This document shows, piece by piece, positions 9,696-23,910 of a stretch of DNA of 64,000 nt (the first letter of the stretch is position 1; every line of letters starts with the position of its first letter). The notes under the pieces are model-generated. The model searched no databases and was not told the origin of the DNA. It worked only from the letters and a program-made list of their open reading frames with translations. The DNA comes from Sulfuritalea sp. (GTDB lineage Bacteria; Pseudomonadota; Gammaproteobacteria; Burkholderiales; Rhodocyclaceae), in assembly GCA_016712985.1 (NCBI GenBank), contig JADJQA010000040.1, positions 1 through 64,000 on the forward strand, read 5' to 3'. The position numbers and the translations under genes were made by a program.

Positions 9696-10017
9696 GGTCA
9701 GGGGTCAGGGATGCCATCGGCACGGCGCTGAAAATCGAAACGAAGAAGCAAACCGTGTTTGCGGCATCGCGACGTCAATTGCTGGGCTGGGAAGACCGCC
9801 ATGGCCACGGGGTGTCGATGGCGGTCACGTTCCGCACAGGTTTGGGCGTGCGATCTTGTCAGGCGCGAGGTTTGTGTACTCGTGCTCACGCTACCCAACC
9901 CCGTAGTCGGATCAAGGGCAGGCTGTCGGCTTATGCCGCATGACGAAGCGCACCCTTGACGCGGTGGAGCGGCGATACGCCTTGGCGTGGCGGAAAGCGC
10001 GGCAGCGGCGGTCCGTC
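9696..10017. other. Intergenic region without recognisable gene
   Basis: About 320 bp between the DUF748 start and the end of the zinc-ribbon gene. Short open frames here lack ribosome-binding sites and family resemblance. It must hold the promoter of the leftward DUF748 gene, but no convincing -35/-10 pair stands out. Confidence 0.5.
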
Positions 10018-10560
10018 TCAGTACCCCTTGCGAAACTCTGTTCCGTGACACCGTGGGCAAGGGGGAATATGGGAGCTGCGCTTGAGCTGCACCGCCTGTC
10101 CGCATTTTGTGCAGGTCAAGGTTCCGGCGGCTGTGATCTCGCCGGTCGTGAAGCGGAGCGCGTCCTCTGCCTTGCGCGAGAGATTTTGCAGAGCCGAGCC
10201 GGCCGCCTCAAGCAGGCGCGCCATTGATGACAGGGCGCCGGCACCCAATCGCGCCGGATGGAGACGCTCCTTGGCTTCCTGACCCAGGGTCCGCATGTCC
10301 TCTGCCGTTTGGTCCAGGTCGCGGCGCATAAAGTTCTTGAACGCCTCGCCCTGTTCGGCGGAGAATTCCCCGGCAGCGGCAAGTTGCTCACGCGCGCTTT
10401 CCATGGCTTTTTCCATGGCCTCCTTGCTCTTTTCCTGGCTGGCGTCGAAAAGCTCGCGCGCCCGTTCCGCAAAGCGGTCGTAAAGCGCTTCGTAGCGGCC
10501 CTGCTCGTCGCTGGTCGCGGATTCGGAATCTGGTTTGCTGCTGGACTCATTTGGGTTCAT
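10018..10560 (-). CDS. DUF1451 / YbeL-like zinc-ribbon protein
   Basis: 180 residues. The first ~130 form long charged amphipathic helices (YEALYDRFAERARELFDASQ, EAMEKAMESAREQLAAAGEF). The C-terminus holds a zinc ribbon with two CxxC pairs, CTKCGQ and CPRCHG, about 20 residues apart. This architecture matches the DUF1451 family (E. coli YbeL), small soluble proteins of unknown function sometimes linked to stress. It is a single gene inside the island, not obviously co-transcribed with its neighbours. Confidence 0.8.
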   Translation of the reverse strand: MNPNESSSKPDSESATSDEQGRYEALYDRFAERARELFDASQEKSKEAMEKAMESAREQLAAAGEFSAEQGEAFKNFMRRDLDQTAEDMRTLGQEAKERLHPARLGAGALSSMARLLEAAGSALQNLSRKAEDALRFTTGEITAAGTLTCTKCGQAVQLKRSSHIPPCPRCHGTEFRKGY

Positions 10561-10880
10561 GGATTTTTCCCTTATAACCGGTTGATCGAGAGACGGTGTT
10601 GACGGTGTTTCGCCACCGCAGGGCGTTGAGGTTTATCCATGGCGCGAGTGGCGGACATGCCGCGTTGAGACGCCCCGCGGATATCGATACGCGTATGGGC
10701 TGAGCCCTCAGTTGGAGTTGGGTCCGAGCCTGGAGTTCAATATTCCCGCATTGATCATCTCCTTGAGCATTGCGACACCCCGCTACCGCGGGTCATGGCC
10801 ATCGTGGCGACGCCGTCAAGGCCTCAACCCGCCGGCGCTGCTTTGCTACCGTTGCCCGTGCCCGCGATCTCCTGCAACCC
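10561..10880. other. Intergenic region, nothing recognised
   Basis: 320 bp between the zinc-ribbon gene start and the end of the broken marR gene. No ORF with coding features, no repeat and no clear terminator was found. Confidence 0.5.
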
Positions 10881-11405
10881 CTATGGCTGGCGGGACGACT
10901 CGTCCACGAGATCCAGCACCACTGTGACGCCCTGAAGCAAGCCCACCAGGACCGGCGTCGATACTTGCTGCAAGGCGCTGCGCAACACTCCCTGCGTCGG
11001 GCCGGGAATCGTCTTGACCAGATCGAGCCCGGCCCTGGTCAGATTCAGGCGCACCACGCGATTGTTCAGGTCGCGCCGTTCCCTGCGCACGAGGCCCTGC
11101 GCCTCGAGTTTGTCGAGCAGATTGCTGGCGGTGGAAGCGTGGATGTGCAGCGCTTCGGCCAGGTCCGTGACTCGCTGGCCCGGTTGCGCCTAAATCTGCC
11201 AGAGGGCCCATAGCTGCGAGCCGCTGAGGCCATGGCTAGGGTCGATATTCTGCATGCCGGGCTGAACCGTGCGGATCAGGCGCAAGAACTTGCCGCAGAC
11301 CCCGTTCGCCGCAGTCGCGTCGGCGACTTTCGTGGTGTCCGGTAGGCAGATTGCGGTCTTCTTCCGTGGCGGGAATCTGCTTCCCGATTGGCGTGTTCCG
11401 TTCAC
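10881..11405 (-). pseudogene. MarR-family regulator with an in-frame TAG (left copy)
   Basis: Read leftward, the frame gives FLRLIRTVQPGMQNIDPSHG and GSQLWALWQI, then TAG at 11190-11192. It continues in the same frame as AQPGQRVTDLAEALHIHASTASNLLDKLEAQGLVRRERRDLNNRVVRL and on to VVLDLVDE. The intact copy at 36542-37051 has serine (ISAQPG) at the stop position, so a single TCG to TAG change explains it. No frame shift accompanies the stop. The truncated product would lack the winged helix and could not bind DNA. A GTG is the likely start. It is transcribed divergently from the intact mscS. Confidence 0.83.
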
Positions 11406-11445
11406 GACGTGACTGATGGGCTTGCGCCCACATTAAGTTTGTGCA

Positions 11446-11474
11446 ATAATACATTTGACAAACATACATGTCAA
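11446..11474 (-). promoter_or_regulatory. Sigma-70 promoter and palindromic operator for the left marR
   Basis: On the minus strand a consensus TTGACA (11469-11474) and TATTAT (11446-11451) are separated by exactly 17 bp. The -35 box is half of an inverted repeat TTGACA-N8-TGTCAA (11455-11474). This is the size and shape of a MarR-type operator and overlaps the promoter, suggesting autoregulation. The same arrangement precedes the right-hand marR copy. Confidence 0.7.
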
Positions 11475-11511
11475 GTGCTTCTTGCCTTGACCTGTCTATC
11501 TTGGATGCGCA

Positions 11512-12465
11512 ATGACCATGACTGCACTCGACAAAATGTTTTTCCTCGGCCAACAACTGTCGCCGGCCATGGCCTCGGGCATGCGCATCGTCCTCGTCGC
11601 TGCGCTGGCATGGGCCGCCATGGCTTTTTCACACTATCTGATTCGCAGTTTGCGCATCTACATCTCGCGCGGTATTGATGATGGGGAGGCGGTGAAACGC
11701 TTTGCAACACTCGGCCGCGTATTCCGCTATGCCGCCTCGGTGGTTGTCTCGTTGGTCGCCGGCACCCTTATCCTCGGAGAACTCGGTGTTTCCATCGCCC
11801 CCATTCTTGGCGCCGCCGGCGTGGTGGGCGTGGCCGTTGGTTTTGGCGCCCAAAGCCTGGTCAAGGATTACTTCACCGGCTTCTTCCTGCTGTTGGAAAA
11901 CCAGATGCGCCAGGGTGACGTGGTCGAGGCCGGCGGCAAGGCCGGCGTGGTCGAGGAGATCACCCTGCGCTATGTGCGGATGCGTGACTACGACGGCAAC
12001 GTTCACTTCGTGCCGAATGGCAGCATTACCACGGTCACCAACAAGACCCGCGGCTACGCTCATGCCGTGGTGGATGTAGGCGTGGCCTATCGAGAGAACG
12101 TCGACGTGGCGCTTGAGGTGATGCGGCGGGTGGGCGCCGAACTACGCGCCGACCCGGCGTTCGCGCCGAAAATTCTCGAGGAGGTCGAGATCGTCGGCGT
12201 CGAGGCCTGGGCTGACTCGGCGGTGATTCTGCGCTGCCGTTTCAAGGTCGCGCCTATCGAGCAATGGGGCGTGCGGAGGGAATACTTGCGCCGCCTCAAG
12301 CATGCATTCGATGCGGGCGGCTTCGAGATACCCTTTCCGCATCTGACCCTCTACGCCGGTCAAGCCAGGGACGGCTCGGCGCCGCCGCTGCCATTGCAGA
12401 TCGACAACACGACGAGGCCATTGACCGAAAGTCATTTTGGGGCAACCGAGGAGAGTCTTCGATGA
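11512..12465 (+). CDS. mscS: Small-conductance mechanosensitive channel, MscS family
   Basis: 317 residues with about three N-terminal membrane helices. The pore-lining helix and MscS signature follow: [20 protein letters not shown], then [20 protein letters not shown]. The C-terminal cytoplasmic vestibule includes [11 protein letters not shown] and [24 protein letters not shown]. MscS channels open when membrane tension rises on hypo-osmotic shock and release small solutes. The last codons overlap the glgB start (ATGA), so it is translationally coupled to glycogen/trehalose genes. It is divergent from a broken marR and shares its control region. A decayed second copy lies at 35769-36435. Confidence 0.88.
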   Translation: MTMTALDKMFFLGQQLSPAMASGMRIVLVAALAWAAMAFSHYLIRSLRIYISRGIDDGEAVKRFATLGRVFRYAASVVVSLVAGTLILGELGVSIAPILGAAGVVGVAVGFGAQSLVKDYFTGFFLLLENQMRQGDVVEAGGKAGVVEEITLRYVRMRDYDGNVHFVPNGSITTVTNKTRGYAHAVVDVGVAYRENVDVALEVMRRVGAELRADPAFAPKILEEVEIVGVEAWADSAVILRCRFKVAPIEQWGVRREYLRRLKHAFDAGGFEIPFPHLTLYAGQARDGSAPPLPLQIDNTTRPLTESHFGATEESLR

Positions 12466-14417
12466 TATCAACCACAATGGAGCGGGCAACCCGCCGCTCA
12501 GCAAAGCCTGGCCCGCTGACCGACCACGACATATTTCTGTTCAAGGAAGGAACCCATGCCCGCCTGTCGGAAAAACTTGGCGCGCACCTGATCACGCAGG
12601 ACGGACGCGAAGGTGTGCACTTCGCGGTATGGGCACCGAACGCCGCCGCCGTTACGGTGATGGGTGATTTCAACGGATGGGACAAGACGGCGCATCCTCT
12701 GGCGGCGCGCAGCGATGGGTCCGGCGTTTGGGAAGGCATTGTGCAGGGCATCGGCAACGGCGAATGCTACAAGTATCACATCGTCTCCCGCGACCGCAGC
12801 TACGAGGTCGACAAAGCGGATCCCTGCGGCGTGTTCAGTGAAGTTCCGCCGCGCACCGGCTCCCGCGTCTGGGACCTGTCTTACACCTGGAATGACGGCG
12901 ACTGGATGGGACGGCGGCGGGCCGCCAATGCGCTGGGTGCGCCGATGTCGATCTATGAAGTTCACCTCGGTTCATGGCGGCGCGTGCCGGAGGAGAACAA
13001 CCGATCGCTGAGCTACCGGGAACTCGCGCCCCAGTTGGCGGAGTATGTGCGCGGAATAGGCTTCAGTCATGTCGAGTTCCTGCCGGTGACCGAACATCCG
13101 TTCTATGGCTCCTGGGGTTACCAGACCACCGGCTATTTCAGCCCGACATCGCGGCAAGGCACGCCCCAGGACCTGATGTTCCTGATCGACACGCTGCACC
13201 AGGCCGGCATTGGCGTGATTCTCGACTGGGTGCCGTCGCACTTTCCTGCCGACGAACACGGTCTTGCCTATTTCGACGGAACCTACTTGTACGAGCACGC
13301 CGATCCGCGCCAGGGCTTCCATCCGGAATGGAACAGTTCGATCTTCAACTACGGTCGCAACGAAGTGCGCGGCTTCCTGATGTCCAGCGCCCTGTTCTGG
13401 CTGGACAAGTACCACGTGGATGGCCTGCGCGTCGATGCAGTCGCCTCGATGCTTTACCTCGATTACGGGCGCAAGCACGATGAATGGGTACCCAATATTT
13501 ATGGCGGCAGGGAGAATCTCGGCGCCATGCAGTTCCTGCGCGGCCTCAACGAGGCGGTGTACCGCGATCACCCCGGCACGCTGGCTATCGCCGAGGAATC
13601 CACCGCCTGGCCGATGGTTTCGCGGCCCACCTACATGGGCGGCCTCGGTTTCAGCATGAAGTGGAACATGGGCTGGATGCACGATACGCTGAAATATTTT
13701 CAGCAGGATCCGGTGTATCGCAAATATCACCACGACAAACTGACCTTTTCCCTCTGCTATGCCTTCACCGAAAACTTCGTCCTGGCGCTGTCGCACGACG
13801 AGGTCGTGCACGGCAAGGGCGCGCTGATCGGCAAGATGCCTGGCGACGAGTGGCGGCAGTTCGCCAACCTGCGCCTGCTATATGGCCAGATGTGGGCCCA
13901 TCCCGGCAAGAAGCTGCTGTTCATGGGCGGGGAGTTCGGCCAGCGCCGGGAATGGGCCCACGAGGGCAGCCTGGAGTGGCATCTGCTGCAATATCCGTTG
14001 CACGAAGGCATGCGGCGCTGGGTAGCCGACCTGAACCGGGTCTATCGCGAACAACCGGCCCTGCACGAGAGGGACTTTTCCGCCGACGGCTTCGCCTGGG
14101 TGGATTGTCAAAATTGGGAGGAAAGCGTAATTAGCTATCTGCGTTACGCCGAGAACCGCGACGACGTTGTTCTGGTGCTGTGCAACTTCACTCCGATACC
14201 GCGTTACGACTATGTCGTCGGTGTGCCGCACGGCGGTCGCTGGGACGAGATCCTGAACAGCGACGCGCAACATTACGGTGGCAGCGGCATGGGCAACGCT
14301 GGCGGGACCGAGGCGGCGCCGATTCCGGCCCATGGCCATTTTCACTCGCTGGCGCTGACCCTGCCGCCGTCGTCGGTGGTGATGCTGAAACCCGCCCGGC
14401 GCGGAGAAGGATCATGA
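12462..14417 (+). CDS. glgB: 1,4-alpha-glucan branching enzyme GlgB
   Basis: 651 residues. The N-terminal CBM48/beta-sandwich ([20 protein letters not shown]) is followed by a GH13 barrel with conserved regions [17 protein letters not shown] (nucleophile Asp near 325), [10 protein letters not shown] (acid/base Glu near 378) and [10 protein letters not shown]. GlgB cuts alpha-1,4 chains and rejoins them as alpha-1,6 branches. The enzyme is of the shorter form without the extra N-terminal domain of E. coli GlgB. The ATG overlaps the mscS stop and is preceded by a GAGGAG-type ribosome-binding site. The gene's own stop overlaps the glgE start. No frame damage. Confidence 0.95.
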   Translation: MISTTMERATRRSAKPGPLTDHDIFLFKEGTHARLSEKLGAHLITQDGREGVHFAVWAPNAAAVTVMGDFNGWDKTAHPLAARSDGSGVWEGIVQGIGNGECYKYHIVSRDRSYEVDKADPCGVFSEVPPRTGSRVWDLSYTWNDGDWMGRRRAANALGAPMSIYEVHLGSWRRVPEENNRSLSYRELAPQLAEYVRGIGFSHVEFLPVTEHPFYGSWGYQTTGYFSPTSRQGTPQDLMFLIDTLHQAGIGVILDWVPSHFPADEHGLAYFDGTYLYEHADPRQGFHPEWNSSIFNYGRNEVRGFLMSSALFWLDKYHVDGLRVDAVASMLYLDYGRKHDEWVPNIYGGRENLGAMQFLRGLNEAVYRDHPGTLAIAEESTAWPMVSRPTYMGGLGFSMKWNMGWMHDTLKYFQQDPVYRKYHHDKLTFSLCYAFTENFVLALSHDEVVHGKGALIGKMPGDEWRQFANLRLLYGQMWAHPGKKLLFMGGEFGQRREWAHEGSLEWHLLQYPLHEGMRRWVADLNRVYREQPALHERDFSADGFAWVDCQNWEESVISYLRYAENRDDVVLVLCNFTPIPRYDYVVGVPHGGRWDEILNSDAQHYGGSGMGNAGGTEAAPIPAHGHFHSLALTLPPSSVVMLKPARRGEGS

Positions 14418-16375
14418 CGGCCCGGCTTCTGCCGCCGTCCGGGCGCGGCCGCGCGGTGATCGACCGGGTCATCCCGGAAGTGGATGGCGGCCGCTTCCCG
14501 ATCAAGCGCACCGTCGGCGAACAGGTGAACGTCGAAGCGCACATCCTGGTCGATGGCCACGACCAATTGCGCTGCCTGCTGCGGCATCGCCCGGCAGGTG
14601 AAACGACCTGGACCGAGCTGCCGCTGATGCTGCTAAACAATGACCGCTGGCAGGGCAACTTCAAGGTCACGGATCCGGGCCGTCACCAATACACGATCGT
14701 TGCCTGGGTGGATCGCTTCCTGACCTGGCGCCACGATCTCTCGCGGCGCCAAGACGCCGCCGACATTGCCGTCGCGCTGCAAGTCGGCGAGATTTTGTTG
14801 CACGCCGCCGCGGCGCGCGCCAGCCGCGGCGACGCCAAGCGTCTGAAGGATTGGGGGACGAGGCTGAATGGTGCGGGAACGCCCGAGGCGGGACGCGACC
14901 TGGCTCAAAGCGACGAACTGGGCGCCCTCATGGCCGCCAATGGAGAACGGCCTTTCATCACCGAGTATGATCGCGTGCTTGAGGTGGTGGTCGATGTCGA
15001 GAGGGCGCGTTTTTCTTCCTGGTACGAGCTGTTCCCCCGATCCTGCGGCCCCGATGACGAGACACACGGCATTTTCGTCGATGTCATCGCGCAGTTGCCG
15101 GATATCGCCGCGATGGGCTTCGACGTGCTCTACCTGCCGCCGATCCATCCCATCGGACGCGCCTTTCGCAAGGGTCCCAACAACAGCCTGGCCGCCGGGC
15201 CGAACGATCCCGGCAGCCCCTGGGCGATCGGCGCCGCCGAGGGCGGCCACCGCGACATTCACCCCGAACTGGGCAGCCGCGAGGATTTCCGCGAGCTGGT
15301 CGGGCGGGCCCGCGCGCATGGCTTGGAGCTCGCGCTCGACATCGCTTTCCAGTGCGCGCCGGATCATCCCTATGTGACCGAACATCCGCAATGGTTCCGC
15401 CATCGACCCGACGGCAGCATCCAGTACGCGGAGAACCCGCCCAAGAAGTATCAGGATATCTATCCCTTCGATTTCGAGACCGAGGACTGGCAGGCGCTCT
15501 GGCAGGCGCTGAAGGGCGTGGTCGAGCACTGGATCGGCGAAGGCGTGCGCATTTTCCGTGTTGACAATCCGCACACGAAACCCTTCGCCTTCTGGGAGTG
15601 GCTGATTGGCGGCGTCAAGGCCGATCATCCGGACGTGATCTTTCTCGCCGAGGCGTTCACGCGCCCGAAGATCATGCACCGACTGGCGAAACTCGGCTTC
15701 ACGCAGTCCTATACATATTTCACTTGGCGCAACACCAAGGACGAGCTGTCGGAGTACTTCACCGAGCTCGCGCAACACGAATCGCGCGAGTACTTTCGCC
15801 CCAACCTGTGGCCCAACACCCCCGATATCCTGCATGAGTTCCTGCAACATGGCGGCCGGCCCGCCTTCAAACTGCGGGTGGCACTGGCGGCGACCCTCGG
15901 CGCCAGTTACGGGATCTACGGTCCGGCCTACGAACTGATGGAACACCTTGCGCTCAAGCCCGGCACCGAAGACTACGTCGATTCGGAAAAGTACCAGTTG
16001 CGGCGCTGGGATCTCGACCGGCCCGACAGCCTGCGCCCCTTTATTGCGCGCCTGAACCTGATCCGCGGCGAACATCGCGCGCTGCAGTCAGACTGGAGCC
16101 TGCGTTTCCATTCGGTCGACAATCCCCTGATGCTCTGTTACAGCAAGACGGCCGGCGACGAGACCCTGGTAATGGTGGCCAGCCTTGATCCCCTCTATAT
16201 CCAGAGCGGCTGGATCGAACTGCCGCTGCACGAGTTCGGCCTTGCTTACGACGCAGCTTATCCGGTGCACGATCTGCTGTCGGGCGTCGGTTTCACTTGG
16301 CAGGGGCACCGCATTTTCGTGCGCCTCGATCCGCAGGCGTTTCCGATGCACATCCTGCACCTGCGTCGCGCCTGA
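14414..16375 (+). CDS. glgE: Alpha-1,4-glucan:maltose-1-phosphate maltosyltransferase GlgE
   Basis: 653 residues, standard for GlgE. An N-terminal beta-sandwich precedes the GH13_3 barrel. Motifs include [10 protein letters not shown] near the domain start, [31 protein letters not shown] (nucleophile Asp near 384) and [10 protein letters not shown] (Glu near 413). GlgE extends alpha-glucan with maltosyl units from maltose-1-phosphate, the last step of the TreS-Mak-GlgE route from trehalose to glucan. ATGA overlap with glgB implies coupled translation, and treS-mak, which makes its substrate, follows 41 bp downstream. Confidence 0.95.
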   Translation: MTARLLPPSGRGRAVIDRVIPEVDGGRFPIKRTVGEQVNVEAHILVDGHDQLRCLLRHRPAGETTWTELPLMLLNNDRWQGNFKVTDPGRHQYTIVAWVDRFLTWRHDLSRRQDAADIAVALQVGEILLHAAAARASRGDAKRLKDWGTRLNGAGTPEAGRDLAQSDELGALMAANGERPFITEYDRVLEVVVDVERARFSSWYELFPRSCGPDDETHGIFVDVIAQLPDIAAMGFDVLYLPPIHPIGRAFRKGPNNSLAAGPNDPGSPWAIGAAEGGHRDIHPELGSREDFRELVGRARAHGLELALDIAFQCAPDHPYVTEHPQWFRHRPDGSIQYAENPPKKYQDIYPFDFETEDWQALWQALKGVVEHWIGEGVRIFRVDNPHTKPFAFWEWLIGGVKADHPDVIFLAEAFTRPKIMHRLAKLGFTQSYTYFTWRNTKDELSEYFTELAQHESREYFRPNLWPNTPDILHEFLQHGGRPAFKLRVALAATLGASYGIYGPAYELMEHLALKPGTEDYVDSEKYQLRRWDLDRPDSLRPFIARLNLIRGEHRALQSDWSLRFHSVDNPLMLCYSKTAGDETLVMVASLDPLYIQSGWIELPLHEFGLAYDAAYPVHDLLSGVGFTWQGHRIFVRLDPQAFPMHILHLRRA

Positions 16376-16416
16376 GCGCCACGCAGGAAATCAATGACGT
16401 CGCATGAACAGAGGAC

Positions 16417-19757
<3,341 letters not shown>

Positions 19758-19774
19758 GCCAAGGGAGAATTGCC

Positions 19775-20458
19775 ATGAATGACATCAACGTATTGCTGGA
19801 ACCCGTTCACGCGCTCTTGGGCCAGGTCGGCGCCTTCATGCCGCGCCTGCTGATCGCGCTGGGTGTGGTGGTCGCCGGCTGGGTCATCGCCAAGCTCGTC
19901 CGCTACAGCGTCGTCAAAGCCCTGCGCGCGCTCAACTTCAATGTTCTGACCGAGCGCGCCGGGGTCGATGGCTTCTTGCAGCAGGGCGGCACCGACAAGG
20001 ACACCACCGAGTTGATCGGCTGGATCGTCTATGCCATTGCGCTGCTGGTGTCGCTGATCATCGCCTTCAACAGCCTCGGACTGACGCAAGTGACCGACTT
20101 GCTCAGCAAGTTGCTGCTGTTCGTGCCGAAAGTGCTGGTCGCGTTGCTGGTGATCGTTTTCGGCAGCTACTTCGCGCGCTTTGTCGGCGGTACGGTCAAG
20201 AGCTACTGTCGCGGCGCCGCCATCAGCGACGGCGATCTGCTGGGGCGCGTCGCGCGCTACGCGATTCTGGTCTTCGTCCTGTTGCTGGCCATCGACCATC
20301 TGGATATCAGCGGTGGCCTGATCCAGCAAACCTTCCTGATCTTTCTCGCCGGCATCGTGTTCGCCGGGGCGCTGGCCTTCGGCTTGGGAGCGCGCGACCA
20401 TGCCAAGGCATTGCTCGATCGCTGGTTTCCGTCCGACGACTCCGACCGCGGCTCCTGA
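19775..20458 (+). CDS. CmpX-like small mechanosensitive-channel-type membrane protein
   Basis: 227 residues with five or so hydrophobic helices. The conserved TM-helix repeat is visible twice (FMPRLLIALGVVVAGWVIAK and KLLLFVPKVLVALLVIVFGS), each with the Pro-x-x-L/V-x-A-L pattern. The C-terminal FAGALAFGLGARDHAKALLD segment is characteristic. These features match CmpX-type proteins, relatives of the MscS pore without the large cytoplasmic vestibule. In Pseudomonas such proteins are linked to envelope stress. It sits 17 bp after treS-mak with a GGGAGA ribosome-binding site, so it belongs to the same transcription unit. Role in osmotic or envelope-tension response is inferred. Confidence 0.78.
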   Translation: MNDINVLLEPVHALLGQVGAFMPRLLIALGVVVAGWVIAKLVRYSVVKALRALNFNVLTERAGVDGFLQQGGTDKDTTELIGWIVYAIALLVSLIIAFNSLGLTQVTDLLSKLLLFVPKVLVALLVIVFGSYFARFVGGTVKSYCRGAAISDGDLLGRVARYAILVFVLLLAIDHLDISGGLIQQTFLIFLAGIVFAGALAFGLGARDHAKALLDRWFPSDDSDRGS

Positions 20459-20541
20459 AGTGCGGGCAGGGTACAGACTTATCGTACGCCGTGGTCCGTA
20501 AAGCGGACACGGCCACCTTTTTACACACAGGGAGACATCCA

Positions 20542-21768
20542 ATGATCAAAGTACTTGCAATGGTTCTGGCCGGTGGCCAGGGGACCCGGTTACATCCGCT
20601 TACGGCGGAACGCTCCAAGCCGGCCGTGCCCTTCGGCAGCCGCTACCGAATCGCCGATTTTGTCCTCAGCAACCTGGTCAATTCCGAAATCCGCGGCATC
20701 TACGTGCTGGTGCAGTACAAGTCCCAGTCGCTGATCGAGCACGTCACCAAAGCCTGGGGGCATGCGCGGGCTTTCGCCGGCCAGTTCATTACCGTCGTGC
20801 CGCCGCAGATGCGCGAGGGGCCGGAATGGTTCCAGGGGACCTCCGACGCGATATTCCAGAACATCAACCTGATCGAGCGCCATTCACCCGACATCGTCGC
20901 GGTGTTCGGCGCCGACCACATCTACCGCATGGACGTGCGGCAGATGGTCGATTTCCATCGCCGGCAGGGCGCCCACGTCTCGGTGGCGGCGATTCCGGTG
21001 CCGCTGGCCGAGGCATCGGCCTTCGGCATCATCGATACGGATGTCCAGGGCCGCATCCGCGGTTTTCTGGAAAAGCCCAAGAACCCGCCGCCGATGCCCG
21101 CGGACCCTACCCGCGCCTACGGCTCGATGGGCAACTACCTGTTCGACACCGAAGTTCTGCTGACGGCGCTGCGCGAGGCCAGGGAACGCGGCGAGCACGA
21201 TTTCGGCCATCACATCCTGCCGCGCCTGATCCACAGCCATAACGTGTTCGCCTACAACTTCGCCGACAACCGGGTTCCAGGGATTGCCGACAGCGAGGAA
21301 CCGGCGTACTGGCGCGACGTCGGCAACCTCGACGCCTTCTACGCCGCCAATCGCGACGTGCTTGGCGCCGAGGCGCGCTTCAACTTGTTCAATCCGCAGT
21401 GGTTCATCAACTCCAGCAGCTACCAGGGGCCCTCGCCGCGGATCTTCTCCGGTCAGATCGACGATACCGCGATCGGCGCCGGCTCGCTGATCAAGGGCGC
21501 GCGGATTCGCAGCTCCATCCTGCGCCGCGAGGTGGTGGTCGAGGAGGATGTCGAAATCGAGGATTGCTTCATCATGGACTACTGCGTCATTCGCCGCGGA
21601 GCGCGCCTCAAGAACGTGATCGTCGACAGCTACAACATCATCGACGCCAACAGCCGCATCGGCTTCGACGCGGCGGCGGACGCTGCCCGCTATACCGTCA
21701 GCGAGGGTGGCGTGGTGGTGGTGCCCAAGGGTCCGGACCTGCCGGACGTGGTCCGTTACCGGATCTAG
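20542..21768 (+). CDS. glgC: Glucose-1-phosphate adenylyltransferase (ADP-glucose pyrophosphorylase) GlgC
   Basis: 408 residues. The nucleotidyltransferase N-terminus shows AMVLAGGQGTRLHPLT and KPAVPFGSRYRIADF. EGPEWFQGTSDAI, VFGADHIYRMD and GSMGNYLFD follow, and a left-handed beta-helix closes the protein (IRRGARLKNVIVDSYNII). GlgC makes ADP-glucose from ATP and glucose-1-phosphate, the committed step of bacterial glycogen synthesis and normally allosterically controlled. The ATG follows a GGGAGA ribosome-binding site. No glycogen synthase (glgA) or glgM gene is near, so its ADP-glucose must be used by an enzyme encoded elsewhere. Confidence 0.95.
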   Translation: MIKVLAMVLAGGQGTRLHPLTAERSKPAVPFGSRYRIADFVLSNLVNSEIRGIYVLVQYKSQSLIEHVTKAWGHARAFAGQFITVVPPQMREGPEWFQGTSDAIFQNINLIERHSPDIVAVFGADHIYRMDVRQMVDFHRRQGAHVSVAAIPVPLAEASAFGIIDTDVQGRIRGFLEKPKNPPPMPADPTRAYGSMGNYLFDTEVLLTALREARERGEHDFGHHILPRLIHSHNVFAYNFADNRVPGIADSEEPAYWRDVGNLDAFYAANRDVLGAEARFNLFNPQWFINSSSYQGPSPRIFSGQIDDTAIGAGSLIKGARIRSSILRREVVVEEDVEIEDCFIMDYCVIRRGARLKNVIVDSYNIIDANSRIGFDAAADAARYTVSEGGVVVVPKGPDLPDVVRYRI

Positions 21769-21778
21769 GAACGCACCC

Positions 21779-23910
21779 ATGACCCAGTCCCTCACCGCAG
21801 TCTGGCCCGGCGCCCCCTTCCCGCGGGGCGCCACCTGGGATGGCGAAGGTGTCAACTTCGCCTTGTTTTCCGAACACGCGACAGGCGTCGAATTGTGTCT
21901 GTTCGATCGAACCGGGCGGCGCGAAGTGCAGCGTATCGAGTTGCGCGAGCAGACCGACCTGATCTGGCACTGCTACCTGCCAGACGCTCGCCCGGGCCTG
22001 CTCTATGGCTACCGGGTGCACGGCCCCTACGATCCGGCGCGCGGCCACCGCTTCAACCCCAACAAGTTGCTGCTCGAACCCTATGCCAAAGACATTGTCG
22101 GCCAGTTACGCTGGAGCGACGCGCACTTCGGTTACCGCATCGGCCACCGCAATCAAGATCTGTCCTTCGACCGCCGTGACAACGCCACCGGCATGCCCAA
22201 GTGCCGCGTCATCGACCCGGCCTTCACCTGGGGCGACGACCGGTCGCCGCTGATAGCCTGGCCCGACATGGTGGTGTACGAACTCCACGTGCGCGGCTTC
22301 ACCAGGAGTCATCCCGAGATTCCGCCGCGCCTGCGCGGCACCTACGCCGGCCTGGCGACGGCGCCAGCGATCGACCATCTGAAGCGCCTGGGCGTCACCT
22401 CGGTGGAACTGATGCCGGTGCACTCGTTTGTCGACGACCGCCATCTGGTCGAACGCGGCCTCTCGAACTACTGGGGCTACAACTCGATAGGTTTTTTCGC
22501 CCCCGATCACCGCTCAGTTCCACCGGGCTGGCCAGCGAATTCAAGACCATGGTCAAGACCTTCCACTCGAACGGCATCGAAGTGATCCTCGACGTGGTCT
22601 ACAACCATACCGCGGAAGGCAATCATCTCGGGCCGACACTGTCCTTCCGCGGCATCGACAATGCCACCTATTACCGCCTGGTCGGCGATGATCGGCGCTA
22701 CTACATGGACTACACCGGCTGCGGCAATACCCTCAACCTGCAGCAGCCCGCGCGTACTCCAGCTCATCATGGATTCGTTGCGCTACTGGGTGCTGGAGAT
22801 GCACGTCGACGGCTTTCGTTTCGATCTGGCTTCTGCCCTGGCGCGCGAACTGCATGAAGTCGACCGGCTTGGCGCCATTTTTCGACATTCTCCTGCAGGA
22901 TCCGGTGCTGTCCCAGGTCAAGCTGATCGCCGAGCCCTGGGATCTCGGCGAAGGCGGTTACCAGGTGGGCAATTTCCCGGCCGGCTGGGGCGAGTGGAAC
23001 GACCGCTACCGCGACACCATGCGCGCCCACTGGAAGGGCGACGGCGGCCTGATCGGCGACTTCGCCCGCCGCCTCACCGGCTCCAGCGACTTCTACGAGC
23101 ACAGCGGGCGCAAGCCCTATGCCAGCGTGAACTTCATTACCGCCCACGACGGCTTCACGCTGCACGACCTGGTGAGCTACAACGGCAAACATAACGAGGC
23201 CAACGGCGAAGACAACCGCGACGGAACGGACAACAACAATTCCTGGAACTGCGGCGTCGAAGGACCGACCGATGACCCCGACATCATCGCCTTGCGCGCC
23301 CGGCAGAAGCGCAACCTCCTGGCCACGCTGATGCTCTCCCAGGGGGTGCCGATGCTGGTGGCCGGCGACGAGATGGGACGCACCCAACAGGGCAGCAACA
23401 ATGCCTACTGCCAGGACAACGAGATGAGTTGGGTGAATTGGAAACTGTCCAGGGACGACCGTGAATTCCTCGCCTTCGCCCAGCGCGTCATCGCCTTGCG
23501 CCGCGAGCACCCGGTGTTTCGCCGGCGCCACTTCTTCCAGGGCCGGGCCCTGCGCGGCTCCGGCAGCAAGGACATGCACTGGCTGAAACCCGACGGCAGC
23601 GAAATGACCGACCGAGAATGGGCGCACGATTTTGCGCGCTGCCTCGGCGTCTCTCTCCGGCGCGGCAATGGACGAGCGCGACCGCCGTGGCCGCCCGATC
23701 AGGGACGACAACTTCCTGCTGCTGTTCAACAGTCACCACGAGCCGATCGCGTTTCGCCTGCCTGTGCTGGGCCATGACGGCCAGTGGCAGAGCCTGCTCG
23801 ACACGGACCTCGCCGAGGGTCTCGAACCCGACGGATGGTTCAATGGCGGCGACGACTACCCCGTTGAAGGCCGCTCGCTTGCCCTTTTGATCCAGCGGAG
23901 TCAGCCATGA
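21779..23910 (+). CDS. glgX: Glycogen debranching enzyme GlgX, frame-shifted in this sequence
   Basis: The span codes for ~710 residues, the normal GlgX length. The N-terminal domain ([40 protein letters not shown]) precedes a GH13_11 barrel with [39 protein letters not shown] and [13 protein letters not shown]. GlgX hydrolyses alpha-1,6 branches of limit dextrins. The frame changes near 22505 (lost a), 22745 (extra c), 22870 (extra a) and 23655. Each is a one-base event between well-conserved stretches. The stop overlaps the treZ start (ATGA). Likely functional in the organism if the shifts are base-calling errors. Confidence 0.88.
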
